Below are positions 6,967-15,573 of a stretch of 20,762 bases of DNA, piece after piece; the first letter of the stretch is position 1, and each line of letters opens with the position of its first letter. A program made the translations under genes and the position numbers. Location: positions 1 to 20,762 of the forward strand of contig CAKZXL010000579.1 of the NCBI GenBank assembly GCA_937883885.1, written 5' to 3'. This DNA comes from an uncultured Aquincola sp. (GTDB lineage: Bacteria; Pseudomonadota; Gammaproteobacteria; Burkholderiales; Burkholderiaceae). The notes under the pieces were generated by a model. The model searched no databases. It saw only the letters and a program-made list of their open reading frames with translations, and had not been told where the DNA came from.

Positions 6967-8059
6967 GGCGACCGATACCCTTTCGTGTTGATTCCAGTAA
7001 CGGCTCGACCTTCAAAATGCACTCCTCGAGGATTTGGGCAGATTTTTCCCATGTGTAGTGCGTCAATACCCGATCAGCCGCTTCACGTCGAGCGGCGCGC
7101 TTGTCAGGATTCGCCAAGTCTGAAAAAGCTTTGCGCCAGGAATCGGCGTCACCCAGCCGCACGAATACAGCAGCAGCACCTAGTACCTCTCGGTGCACCG
7201 GAATGTCTGAGGCAATCACTTCCGAGCCGCTAGCCAATGCCTCCAGCGGAGGTATGCCAAACCCTTCCCAGAAGGAAGGATAAACCAGGGCCGCCGCGCA
7301 TTGGTACAGCGACACAAGCTCAGGAAAGCTCACGTACTCTTTGAACTCGACCCGATTTGCAATGCCGGCGTCCTGAGCCTGCTGCTGCAGCTGCTGGCGG
7401 TATTTGCCACCACATGATGCCACCACCAGCTTGAACCGGTCAGACCACGAGGTGTGATTGGCAAGCACCTCCTGCACGTTCTTGTGCGGGTAGCGGGCCC
7501 CGACCATCAGCAAATACGGCTCAGCCTTCGCGTGTGGCCTTTCTGCGGGCGCAAACACCAAGGCATCGACGCCATTGGGCACAACGAATATCTTGCTCAA
7601 TGGCAGGTTAAAGTGTTGCGCCACATCCTGCCTTGTGGTTTCCGACACCGTAAATACAGCCCGGCACTTCTTCGCCAGCCCCGGAAGCACATGTTTGAAA
7701 AAAAGGTACTGAGGCTTATGCTGAGCAGGGAACCGCAGACAAATCAGGTCGTGAATCGTCAATATCTGATTCTCGACGGCACCCACCGTGTGGTGGGTGG
7801 GTGAATAAATCAAAGTACCGCCATCGAACCGCAACGAGCGTGACCAGAAAATCCGCTTGAGCGCCGCAAGCTTGCCCGAACCGACCGCGACCTCCGGCGG
7901 CGCCTCGACCGCCACCGGAGCGCCTGCAGCGTACCCTTTGTTGGCAACTACCGATACCTCGAAGCGATCAACCAGCGCGTTGGCACAGCGACTTGCGTAA
8001 ACACCAAGCCCGGTTGGCCTTGGGCCGAGAATAGATAGATTCAACAATAATTTTGACAT
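6959..8059 (-). CDS. GT4 family glycosyltransferase
   Basis: A 366-residue GT-B fold enzyme. The N-terminal half has the GLGVYA acceptor-side loop (17-22) and a TIHDL segment (101-105). The C-terminal half has the Glycos_transf_1 signature: VVPNGVD (159-165), LLMVGARYPHKN (183-194), and YPSFWEGFGIPPLEALASG (260-278), whose EX7E-type glutamates contact the nucleotide sugar. IPVHREVLG follows. This pattern is typical of retaining GT4 mannosyl- or related transferases in polysaccharide clusters. The start codon lies three bases after the stop of the hydrolase gene and the end overlaps the GT2 gene, so it is co-translated with both. Donor and linkage are unknown. Confidence 0.87.
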   Translation of the reverse strand: MSKLLLNLSILGPRPTGLGVYASRCANALVDRFEVSVVANKGYAAGAPVAVEAPPEVAVGSGKLAALKRIFWSRSLRFDGGTLIYSPTHHTVGAVENQILTIHDLICLRFPAQHKPQYLFFKHVLPGLAKKCRAVFTVSETTRQDVAQHFNLPLSKIFVVPNGVDALVFAPAERPHAKAEPYLLMVGARYPHKNVQEVLANHTSWSDRFKLVVASCGGKYRQQLQQQAQDAGIANRVEFKEYVSFPELVSLYQCAAALVYPSFWEGFGIPPLEALASGSEVIASDIPVHREVLGAAAVFVRLGDADSWRKAFSDLANPDKRAARREAADRVLTHYTWEKSAQILEECILKVEPLLESTRKGIGRHG

Positions 8060-8062
8060 CTG

Positions 8063-10510
8063 TCATCGTCCTTCGACGCCACGAAGGCCAGTCACCTTGA
8101 ATGCCACCACATCTCCGGGCTTGGTACCGCCCCCGGCGTAACCGATGGAAATCTGCTTGATCGAAGCAGTGTCCAAAGGCTTATTCGACTTCACCTTTGA
8201 CCAGGGTGCCACCATCGCCCGCGCGAACGTGGCCTCATGAGTGAATGATCCGTCCTGTTGTCGGACGGTGTCCAACGGCAAGACCCAGATACCACCTTTG
8301 CTGTCCACCAACTGCATCATCAGCGGTTTGCGAGGATATGGCTGGCCTTGCACCGGTGACGACTCAAACTCGAGCCCTACCAGATTGGCGGCGCTAGGCG
8401 GCATGTCGGCGATGGGGAAGACCCAACCGTCTCCGGGAGAGACGACACGAGAAGTGACCGATATGCTTCCACATTTTTTTCCAACGGTGACCGCACCAAC
8501 TTCGACCGTGGACTGTACGACCGGGGACGATCGAGCACTCCATTCAAAGCAGAATTGAGGCGCCGGTGATTGGAGAAGCGACGCCCCCCGCCGAGCCACA
8601 TTGGAAGGAATTGCCACTACCGACGCGTAGGTCTTGCCGGACCACGCACCTGCGGAAACAGTAGCTTCAACGTAGCTACGCGCGCCAACCTTTAGCTCCG
8701 ATGTATATTTACAAATCGCAAAGGACGAGCTAGCTCCGCTTGGAAACTGCGCATCCAGATCAGGAGTTGCGGCGGAAAGACCCGGGCCAGCCCCGCATGA
8801 AACTCGTGCGCTACCGAATTTCGCTGGCGCCAACTTCGTCAAGCCAATCTTAAATTCCACCCCTCCAGTTGCCGGAATCGGAATTTCGGTGACATGAGCC
8901 CCTGCCACCCTTGCGCCCGCGATCTCGCTTTCGATCACTATCGGCGACAACTTCGGAGTAATGGCACTCCTAGAATCAGGCAGCGTCAAGGAGGACGGCA
9001 GTTTCTTTATATCCTTGACCAGGAAGGGTTCAGAACCCACCGCGCCACCAACGACACGCCGTCCAAACATGTCTAGTGCTCCGCCTTGCGCCCCGCCGAC
9101 CTCATCAATCGGCGTTCCCCAAGCGACAGCAACATACCCACCATCCGCGGAACCAAAATAGGCCGAGAAGGACGATCCCTTGCTGCTATAGCCTGCAAAT
9201 GGTTTTCCGTTAAGAGCTCTGGTGAGGTTAGCCAAAGCAACGTACGCAGGCCTAGGAGAAAAATCAGAATTCAGTATTCCCCAATTATTTCTCCCCTCCT
9301 CGACAAGCTCGCGGAGGAAAAAATAGAACACCCGCTCGTAACCCGCAGCAAACGCTGTGGCATAGGTCTTCACAAGATGCGCAGCCTGCGCACGTTCCGA
9401 CGCTCGTCGGTCGCCGTTTCCGTCTGGCTTTAGCCCATAACCAGCTTCGGTCAACCAGGCCGGTTTTGAATCAATTCCTGCAACCTTATCCAGCGGCGCA
9501 ACTTCTTTCGACTGAAACGTCAAGAAAAGATCCGGATCTCCATAATAGTGCTGGTTCCTTACACTGAACCACGCACCCACATCGTTCAGATATATCTGCT
9601 CAGCAAACTTCCCAGGAGCATTGGATGCAGCGCCGACCAACAACTTTAGTGTTGGGTTTACAGACCAAAGTCCCGCCCCGAACGCCCGCAGGCCGTTGGC
9701 GTATTGCAGCGGTGTACCAGAAAAAAAGTCCCCATTCTGTTCGTTCCAGTACTCGATCGCATGCACATAACGCCCCATGTCTCTAGCGAACGCCTGGCCA
9801 AACGCTCTCACGGCGGCGTTGTCGAGACTCGGCTTTCTGTCTCCACTAACTGACGCAGGATCGCTTGGCCGTGACCACGCGGGTGAGTCATGGAAAACTG
9901 TCACCTGATCCATCCCGGCCGCATCGACCAGCTTAGCAACCTCCGCAAATCGTCCCCAGGTATAGCTACCTTGCTTTGGCTCGACCTTGGACCAACTCAG
10001 GCGATCGCGAACCGCTCCAACCCCAGCCATCCGCATCGCATAGATGGCACGTGACAGATCTTGATCGGAGCCACCATACCAACTCAACGCGGCGTCAATT
10101 CCAAACCGATACTCACTCTTTGAGAGTGGAGCTTCCAGGACGGCGAACGACTTTACCTGAGCTCGAAAAGTCGCCTTGCCACGGCGAGCAGATACGGTGA
10201 GTGTGTAGTAACCACTGGGAAGGTCCGCAACCTTGAAAGCGAAGGCACCACGTGTCAATGGAAATGACTCAAAGCGTCTGACTTCATTGCCGTCGACATC
10301 TGAGATAGTGGCAACCAATAACTGAGCGTCTTGCGCGGGCGTGATAACAATCGAGGCCGCCTTCTGAAAGACAAAGGTGCCGTCAGCATCTCCTGAAATT
10401 GCAACTGCAGCTCGCTCAGATCTATCCCCAGGCGAACCGTCTTCTTCAGCGGAGACGCCAAAAACCAAGCCGGACACTAAAGCGGCAATTATGACGGCTT
10501 TGAAGTTCAT
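8063..10510 (-). CDS. Exported PslG/GH39-like glycoside hydrolase with accessory beta domains
   Basis: An 815-residue secreted enzyme. The start at 10510 is chosen because its ATG overlaps the upstream TGA (ATGA) and a signal peptide follows at once (NFKAVIIAALVSGLVFGVSA, residues 2-21); a longer frame reaches 10759 but runs antiparallel through none of the expected signals. Residues ~35-125 look like an Ig-like beta module ending DLPSGYYTLTVSA. Residues ~133-435 form a clan GH-A (alpha/beta)8 barrel: VRDRLSWSKVEPKQGSYTW at 167-185, the acid/base pair Asn256-Glu257 in IEYWNEQNG, and a probable nucleophile Glu355 in AWLTEAGYG. This resembles PslG, the periplasmic GH39 endoglycosidase of the Pseudomonas Psl operon. 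Residues ~500-815 are beta-rich and unrecognised; the end (ISIGYAGG, then KPGDVVAFKVTGLRGV) resembles a carbohydrate-binding jelly roll. Likely role: trimming or releasing the EPS. Substrate is unknown. Confidence 0.82.
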   Translation of the reverse strand: MNFKAVIIAALVSGLVFGVSAEEDGSPGDRSERAAVAISGDADGTFVFQKAASIVITPAQDAQLLVATISDVDGNEVRRFESFPLTRGAFAFKVADLPSGYYTLTVSARRGKATFRAQVKSFAVLEAPLSKSEYRFGIDAALSWYGGSDQDLSRAIYAMRMAGVGAVRDRLSWSKVEPKQGSYTWGRFAEVAKLVDAAGMDQVTVFHDSPAWSRPSDPASVSGDRKPSLDNAAVRAFGQAFARDMGRYVHAIEYWNEQNGDFFSGTPLQYANGLRAFGAGLWSVNPTLKLLVGAASNAPGKFAEQIYLNDVGAWFSVRNQHYYGDPDLFLTFQSKEVAPLDKVAGIDSKPAWLTEAGYGLKPDGNGDRRASERAQAAHLVKTYATAFAAGYERVFYFFLRELVEEGRNNWGILNSDFSPRPAYVALANLTRALNGKPFAGYSSKGSSFSAYFGSADGGYVAVAWGTPIDEVGGAQGGALDMFGRRVVGGAVGSEPFLVKDIKKLPSSLTLPDSRSAITPKLSPIVIESEIAGARVAGAHVTEIPIPATGGVEFKIGLTKLAPAKFGSARVSCGAGPGLSAATPDLDAQFPSGASSSFAICKYTSELKVGARSYVEATVSAGAWSGKTYASVVAIPSNVARRGASLLQSPAPQFCFEWSARSSPVVQSTVEVGAVTVGKKCGSISVTSRVVSPGDGWVFPIADMPPSAANLVGLEFESSPVQGQPYPRKPLMMQLVDSKGGIWVLPLDTVRQQDGSFTHEATFARAMVAPWSKVKSNKPLDTASIKQISIGYAGGGTKPGDVVAFKVTGLRGVEGR

Positions 10511-11883
10511 ATTCGACCCACAATGGCAGTTGGCATAGGTCGATGGTACTGGCGACCGGTCCCGGCCGCGACTACCGCGTGCGCCGGCAAGATGCATACC
10601 GCAAGTACTGCGACCATAAATGGCTGCAGGTACGATCCAAAAACTGACAAGAACAACCAAGTAGAGAAGTATGCAGCGAACGGCACCAAGATGCCGATGT
10701 TTCTTGCAGACGCGACTCGATTGATAAACAGCCAGCAGCGGAACGAAAGCCACAACCAAAATACAAAACCCAAAAATCCAATGTTTATTAGCACTCCCAC
10801 GAATCCGTTATCGACCGGAACTGTAGCTTTTATATTTGAACGAAAGGTCCAACCTAAACCAAACAACCACCCAACTACTCCCGCATTATCGAGCATCTTG
10901 AAGTAGTAGGTGATACCGTACATCCGCTCATCAAGCGACTTGCTCGATATCAGAAATCTAAGCGGTTTAAGAAAATCGAAGCTGAGCAGAATCGCTTCAA
11001 GCGCATAGCGAAGGAAGAAAATCGATATGCCGGCAGCAAGCAGTAAAAAAGGCAGCCACACCGGAAGTATTCTATCGGACCCGCCCCTTGCCCTTCGCAC
11101 GGCCCACCAAACGCAAGCACTTACCACCACGGCTTCAAGAAAAACTACCCGGGTTAAAGTTGCTGCACAGCCGGCCAAGAGGATGGCGTATGCAATTAAT
11201 CCAAGCCATCTCCTTCCGCTGCGTTGCGTCAAACCCTGATGCAGGGATATCGCAAGAGCAATGCAAAGAAAAATTCCTAAATCGTCGCTGTGGTTGAATA
11301 GCGCCGAGGCTCGTACCCGCCCTCCCACGGTAGTGTTGATGGACTGAATAGCACCAGTGATGTAGTTGCCGATGGCAAATAGATTGCCGGTGGCGGCTTG
11401 GACAACCCCAAAAAGAGCCATCCCCACACTGAATGCGAGAAGGTACTTCGCAACAAATCGCTCGGACAAGCAATTCGCGAAGACGACCGAAAAGGGGAAT
11501 ATGAGTAGATAAAAGTAGAGAATGTAAAAGCTAAACAATATAAGAATTACGGAGAGATTCTGAGTGTTGGACTGAACCACTGCAGCCACCAGCAAGAACA
11601 CACTCATGGCCCATGCACCCCATGCCATGCTCCCATCGGCCAAAGCGACGGGACGGCGAGATGCAAGCGCGCGGAACACAAACAGCGCAAGCACCCCGAT
11701 AAGCAGCAGCGTGATTGACGGACTGGATGTCTTCAACAGCCGGCGAAAGAGATATGCCCAAGCCCCATCTATTAACGTGATGGTCCATACGAAGAGAAAT
11801 GCGAGGCCACCAGTTGCGAGCAAACCTGAACGCGGCTCAAGCGCCTCCTGGACGTTAGGCTTACCTTTGTGCGTCGTAGTCAT
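10507..11883 (-). CDS. O-antigen ligase/Wzy-like EPS polymerase (membrane protein)
   Basis: A 458-residue integral membrane protein with roughly 10-12 hydrophobic segments, beginning LLATGGLAFLFVWTITLIDG. It has the general layout of the Wzy/WaaL (PF04932) superfamily: paired early helices, a hydrophilic periplasmic stretch (NYITGAIQSINTTVGGRVRA), then ATLTRVVFLEAVVVSA, which corresponds to the conserved T/S-R segment after a helix. A second large loop (about 305-350) contains DERMYGITYYF and a VPVDNGFVGVLINIG motif similar to the family's DN-x-x-L element. Placed beside a flippase and glycosyltransferases, it is the best candidate for the polymerase joining repeat units. ATGA overlaps on both sides (11880-11883 and 10507-10510) show tight coupling. 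Base composition is much more A+T-rich than the epsD-I genes. A ligase role cannot be excluded from sequence alone. Confidence 0.78.
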   Translation of the reverse strand: MTTTHKGKPNVQEALEPRSGLLATGGLAFLFVWTITLIDGAWAYLFRRLLKTSSPSITLLLIGVLALFVFRALASRRPVALADGSMAWGAWAMSVFLLVAAVVQSNTQNLSVILILFSFYILYFYLLIFPFSVVFANCLSERFVAKYLLAFSVGMALFGVVQAATGNLFAIGNYITGAIQSINTTVGGRVRASALFNHSDDLGIFLCIALAISLHQGLTQRSGRRWLGLIAYAILLAGCAATLTRVVFLEAVVVSACVWWAVRRARGGSDRILPVWLPFLLLAAGISIFFLRYALEAILLSFDFLKPLRFLISSKSLDERMYGITYYFKMLDNAGVVGWLFGLGWTFRSNIKATVPVDNGFVGVLINIGFLGFVFWLWLSFRCWLFINRVASARNIGILVPFAAYFSTWLFLSVFGSYLQPFMVAVLAVCILPAHAVVAAGTGRQYHRPMPTAIVGRI

Positions 11884-13094
11884 TGGCCACTCCCCGCCAC
11901 TAATTCAAACGCAGAAAGATACTCCGCAAAGACCCTATCAGGGTGGAACGATGCGGCGGTGACCAAGACTTTCGAGCTTATTGCCTCATAGGTCGCTTTG
12001 TCATCCAGCACATCCTGCATCGCTAGACACAGCGCAGATGGATTGTCGACCGGGAATAGCCAGCCGGTGCTTCCCGGATGCACCAATTCAGCGCTACCAC
12101 CAGCATCTGAAGAAATCATTGGCACGCCGTATGCAAAAGATTCAAATAGCACTCGCGATAGCGGCTCCGGCCAAAGGGAAGGAACAACGCAAGCGTCGAC
12201 CGTTTTGAAAAATTCATCCTGCGGTATGACTCCGACGAATTCGACCGGTAGCCCATCCGCCAACGCTTTCACATGCCCAACATATTCGGAGGCGCCGGTG
12301 CCTGCCACCTTCAACTTCAAGTCGAGCTGCGGATTTTTGCGGCAGATCTCGCGAAACGCCTCGATTAATAGTTCACTTCCCTTGTGCGCGGTAATCGTTC
12401 CGATGGAGCCGAATACGAACGAACGGCCATTCCGAAGAGGATGGAACCTCGGAGAGTTCCTCCCCGGCGCGCTATATCCGTTATAGATTACACGAGGGGT
12501 TGCATTCGGAAAGGCGCCCAATTGCAGATGCCTATCCAGTGTGTACCGGCTGTTCCCTACGACCAAGGCAACCGTGCTACTTGCGGCAATCTTGTTATGT
12601 GAAAGCAACTTGCACTGCCAGCAACGATCCGGCCCACAACTAGTTCCATTGCGAAAGAACCCATAATTCGCACAAAGAAGAGCGTAGTCCCGCAGCGTAT
12701 GCACGACTGGAATGCCGAGCCGCTTTGCTGCAGCCCAAACGGATACCGATATCCAAGCCAAATTGTTGCTATGAATAACATCTGGTCGGAACTTTTCACA
12801 TGCCGCTGAAAACTGTTGGCCGGCCGATTGGGTATAAGTATTATGGAGGTGAAAGACCGGCTTCTTCAGGAACGACAAGCCCTCCGGTACCCGGGCGGAA
12901 ATGTTCCCGGTGGGAACTCGAAAAACTTGAACGCCATCAATGACTTCTTCTTTCCAGTCATCCACGCTTCCGGTCGCGAAAACGCCAACGGAATGCCCTT
13001 TGCGCACCAGCTCGTCGGCCAGAATCTTTATGGACCGCTCGGCACCACCCACCTGGTCTGGGAAGTAGAAGGAGTTGACAATGAGAATGCGCAT
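11880..13094 (-). CDS. GT4 family glycosyltransferase with cysteine cluster
   Basis: A 404-residue GT-B enzyme. The start MRILIVNSFYFPDQVGGAE is chosen because GAGGG (13103-13107) lies eight bases upstream and the frame opens with the usual beta-1 strand and GGAE loop; an in-frame start at 13151 would overlap the preceding gene. The N-terminal domain carries HTLRDYALLC (132-141). Four cysteines follow at about 141, 153, 158 and 161 (CGPDRCWQC), the CxxC-type cluster seen in a subset of GT4 enzymes. C-terminal motifs are GSIGTITAHKGSELLIEAF (229-247) and VVPSLWPEPLSRVLFESFAYGVP (split here as VVPSLWPEP, 303-311, then VLFESFAYG), containing the EX7E glutamates. SDAGGSAELV follows. It is ATGA-coupled to the polymerase gene. 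Sugar and acceptor are unknown. Confidence 0.87.
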   Translation of the reverse strand: MRILIVNSFYFPDQVGGAERSIKILADELVRKGHSVGVFATGSVDDWKEEVIDGVQVFRVPTGNISARVPEGLSFLKKPVFHLHNTYTQSAGQQFSAACEKFRPDVIHSNNLAWISVSVWAAAKRLGIPVVHTLRDYALLCANYGFFRNGTSCGPDRCWQCKLLSHNKIAASSTVALVVGNSRYTLDRHLQLGAFPNATPRVIYNGYSAPGRNSPRFHPLRNGRSFVFGSIGTITAHKGSELLIEAFREICRKNPQLDLKLKVAGTGASEYVGHVKALADGLPVEFVGVIPQDEFFKTVDACVVPSLWPEPLSRVLFESFAYGVPMISSDAGGSAELVHPGSTGWLFPVDNPSALCLAMQDVLDDKATYEAISSKVLVTAASFHPDRVFAEYLSAFELVAGSGQ

Positions 13095-13102
13095 CTTGTC
13101 AG

Positions 13103-13107
13103 CCCTC
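13103..13107 (-). promoter_or_regulatory. Shine-Dalgarno site deciding the GT4 start
   Basis: GAGGG on the minus strand eight bases before the ATG at 13094, inside the end of the preceding gene. It supports this start over the ATG at 13151. Confidence 0.6.
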
Positions 13108-14236
13108 AGTCGACCAAGTTTTGATAGGTGGCCCTGGTACAGCGCTCCCAAGTAAATGCCTTGGCGTGGTCCACGCAGGCCGCTGCAAGCGCCTCCCTTC
13201 GAGATGAATCGAGCAGTGTCATCAAACCCTCGGTGAGGCCGTTAGCGTCGTTCGGGTCAGCGAGCACGCCCGTTCGGCCATTTGCAACAACCTCGCCGAT
13301 GGCGTGGGTATCATTGCTCACGGAGGGAAGCCCTTGTGCAGCCGCTTCCAGAAAGACCAAGCCAAATCCCTCCACCCGATCGGGGGACGGCTCAGCGGCT
13401 AGCAAAAATGCGTCGCTGGCACCATACGCAGCACGCACCATGCTGTCACCGAAGCCTTCGGCGAATGTCGCACGCACACCAAGGCGCAATGCCTCGGACT
13501 TCAGGTGTGCCGCGTATGCTGCGTCTACCGCGCGTCCAACCGCGAGATAGCAGGTGCGCTCGCGGATTGGGCTGGGTAGCGCCGCAATGGCGCGCAAGGC
13601 GCGTAAGTGACCCTTTCGCTGGTCAAGCCGGGCAACTGTCAATACGATTTTGTCATCCGGCTTGGCCTGACAGGCATTGCGAACCGACTCGAGCTCTGCC
13701 GCTTCAGGCGGCTGGAACCAAAATGGCGATACCCCGAGATAGGTCACAATCCGCTCAAGCGATGGCTTCAGCACAAGCTCGGTTTCGCAGAGTCCAAGGG
13801 TAAAAGCGCTGTTCGTGCAAATTCGTCGCAGCATGCGCAATCCAAGCCCTGCCTGGGCCCATCGAGCGATCCGCGATCTGCCGAGAACAATCGCATCGGT
13901 GCCGTGAAAGGTCATCACCAGCGCAGTGCGCTTGGGCACGCCGACCCATGGGAGCGCAAGTAGCAGGGGCCAGTCAGCGATGTGGACAACATCGTAGCGG
14001 TGCGCAGCCAGGTGCTGGCGGAAAGTCCACGCCAGGCGCGGCAGATGCTTCGATGAAAATACCCCGCCGGGAAAACGAAATACGCCTTGCGAATCGACTG
14101 TCGGAGCGCTGAACGAAGGCGCCAAAACGTCTACTTGGTGACCCATCGTCTGCGCTGCGGTTCGCACCTCTGCACAATATCTACCTACTCCGCCCGGATA
14201 GGGAGGATATTCGTGGGTTGCAATCAGGATCTTCAA
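13106..14236 (-). CDS. GT4 family glycosyltransferase (TTG start)
   Basis: A 376-residue GT-B enzyme opening with KILIATHEYPPYPGGVGRY, the standard N-terminal strand and glycine loop. Further motifs: TFHGTDA (109-115), VTYLGV (164-169), LTVARLDQRKGH (199-210), and DRVEGFGLVFLEAAAQGLPS (286-305), with the two catalytic-site glutamates of the GT4 family, then AIGEVVANGRTGVL. The start codon is TTG at 14234-14236. No other choice is reasonable, because the flippase stop TGA (14246-14248) lies in the same frame just three codons upstream and the conserved N-terminal motif begins immediately. The Shine-Dalgarno is weak, so translation may depend on ribosomes leaving the flippase gene. It probably adds one sugar of the EPS repeat unit; donor unknown. 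Confidence 0.87.
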   Translation of the reverse strand: MKILIATHEYPPYPGGVGRYCAEVRTAAQTMGHQVDVLAPSFSAPTVDSQGVFRFPGGVFSSKHLPRLAWTFRQHLAAHRYDVVHIADWPLLLALPWVGVPKRTALVMTFHGTDAIVLGRSRIARWAQAGLGLRMLRRICTNSAFTLGLCETELVLKPSLERIVTYLGVSPFWFQPPEAAELESVRNACQAKPDDKIVLTVARLDQRKGHLRALRAIAALPSPIRERTCYLAVGRAVDAAYAAHLKSEALRLGVRATFAEGFGDSMVRAAYGASDAFLLAAEPSPDRVEGFGLVFLEAAAQGLPSVSNDTHAIGEVVANGRTGVLADPNDANGLTEGLMTLLDSSRREALAAACVDHAKAFTWERCTRATYQNLVD

Positions 14237-14245
14237 TTTCGCGAC

Positions 14246-15490
14246 TCAGTTTCTTCGAGTTCGGAACGCCACCACCGCACCGATCAGCACCGCCAGCAAC
14301 ATTTCGCTGCTCATGCATGTGATCGCTGCACCGAGGGGTCCGAGCTTCGGGATGATCAGAAAGGCCAGCGCCACATAGACAAGGACAACCGCGGACTGGC
14401 ACAGTGCTCTAGCCCTTTGCATTCCCGCGCCCGAGAGAGCGTCAGACAAGGTGTAGTGAACACCCTGTACCAGTGGAAGAAAAGCAATGATCCGAAGAAT
14501 GGGAGTAGCGGGCGCGTAGTCGGCGCCAAAGATCAAGGGCAGCAAGGGCGCTCCGAAACCAAGCACCAACGCAACCAGCACGGTGTAAGGCACGGTCACA
14601 CGCATCAAACCGAGCGATACCTTCACGGCAGACTTGAGGCCAGAGGCACCTTCTCTGAAGAATCGTGCAGCACTGGCATCCAGCAGGGCCCTCACAGGCG
14701 AGAACGCCATAACGGCCAATCTGTAAGCGCTTGCGTAAACGCCTACGTCGCTGGCCGTCGCAAATCTGGCCAGCACAAGCTTGTCCACATCGGTGTAAAT
14801 GGCCTTCGCCAAAGTGCCAAACGAAAAATCGAGGCCGCTGCTGAAGTCGGACCGGAATGCGCCGCGATCGATGGACAAGCCGCCTGCAAAGCGATGCATC
14901 AATACAACCAAACCGGTAGCGAATACAGCAGCCACACAGACGAACATCGCTGCCCAAGCCTCAAGCGTAGGCTTGGTCAGTAACAGTACAAGCGAACCGA
15001 TCGACAGGACACGCGCGCAGGATGCAGACACGTTGACCATCGAGGCCACGCCATATTTTTCAAGTGCGGAAAAGAACTGCGCTGCGGTGATGCTGGTTCG
15101 CATCAGTACAAGCTCGGCAATCAGCACAGCCAGGCAGAGTGCGAGTGGTACATGGAATGAAGACAGGTGCATCAGCGCCACGGCACCGATGAATGCAATT
15201 AGCAGGCCTGTGAGGGCCTGCATCGCAAGCGCATTGCCTGCCGCTTGCGGAGCAGCCTTGGCATCACGCGAGACCTTCATCAGCATCACGCTGCCAAAGC
15301 CGAGTCCCGCAACGGGCGTGAGGATCGCCGCAGCAGCATTGATCGTTGCAAGGGCGCCAAACTGAGCGGAGCCGAGCGTGCGAGCCAGCAGGAGGAAGTT
15401 CAGCGCCTGCAAGCCAACAACGGCCATGTTGCCGCTGAGCATTTTCCCGGCGGCGGCCTTGAGTTTTGACTTGGGTCGCTCAGGAGTCAT
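14246..15490 (-). CDS. Wzx-type polysaccharide flippase (MATE/PST superfamily)
   Basis: A 414-residue membrane protein with about 12 hydrophobic segments and no large soluble domain. The first helix region reads GNMAVVGLQALNFLLLARTLGSAQFGALATI, shown here as the GLQALNFLLLARTLG (26-40) and QFG (43-45) elements that typify polysaccharide-synthase (PF01943/PF13440) flippases. DFSFGTLAKAIYTDVDKLVLARFA, with the conserved DVDKL element, marks the start of the second half (split near 238-260). The ending GPLGAAITCMSSE is also family-like. It should translocate the undecaprenyl-linked repeat unit to the periplasmic face. It is the first gene after the intrinsic terminator behind epsI, so it opens a possible second transcription unit. 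The ribosome site is weak. Assignment to family is firm; substrate specificity unknown. Confidence 0.85.
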   Translation of the reverse strand: MTPERPKSKLKAAAGKMLSGNMAVVGLQALNFLLLARTLGSAQFGALATINAAAAILTPVAGLGFGSVMLMKVSRDAKAAPQAAGNALAMQALTGLLIAFIGAVALMHLSSFHVPLALCLAVLIAELVLMRTSITAAQFFSALEKYGVASMVNVSASCARVLSIGSLVLLLTKPTLEAWAAMFVCVAAVFATGLVVLMHRFAGGLSIDRGAFRSDFSSGLDFSFGTLAKAIYTDVDKLVLARFATASDVGVYASAYRLAVMAFSPVRALLDASAARFFREGASGLKSAVKVSLGLMRVTVPYTVLVALVLGFGAPLLPLIFGADYAPATPILRIIAFLPLVQGVHYTLSDALSGAGMQRARALCQSAVVLVYVALAFLIIPKLGPLGAAITCMSSEMLLAVLIGAVVAFRTRRN

Positions 15491-15573
15491 TGCGTTGGCA
15501 GGTTAGCGCCGGGCGTCAGCCGGCCCATCACTTTGAAGGATCTGCAGCGCTAGACAACCTGGCGGTCAAAAGC
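15491..15573 (-). promoter_or_regulatory. Possible promoter and leader for the flippase-GT unit
   Basis: Between the terminator and the flippase ATG the minus strand has TTGACC (15564-15569). A weak -10-like TGCAGAT lies 17 bases further on. A GCCGG/CCGGC hairpin can form in the leader just before the start. The -10 match is poor, so this is only a candidate; readthrough from epsI is the alternative. Confidence 0.2.

Noticed and set aside
10511..10759. N-terminal extension of the hydrolase gene by 83 codons
   Set aside because: It would lie inside the polymerase coding region in another frame, and the ATG at 10510 is directly followed by a signal peptide and fits the ATGA overlap.
14721..14732. 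Further TGTAAGCG copy
   Set aside because: It lies within the flippase coding sequence (Ser-Ala-Tyr codons) and has no partner nearby, so it is not counted as an operator.
14087..14983. 298-codon plus-strand frame
   Set aside because: Antisense to the flippase and GT4 genes; composition is Gln/His/Arg-rich and shadow-like.
15510..15535. GG-N10-GC sigma-54-like element before the flippase gene
   Set aside because: Only the core dinucleotides match; such pairs are frequent by chance in G+C-rich DNA.
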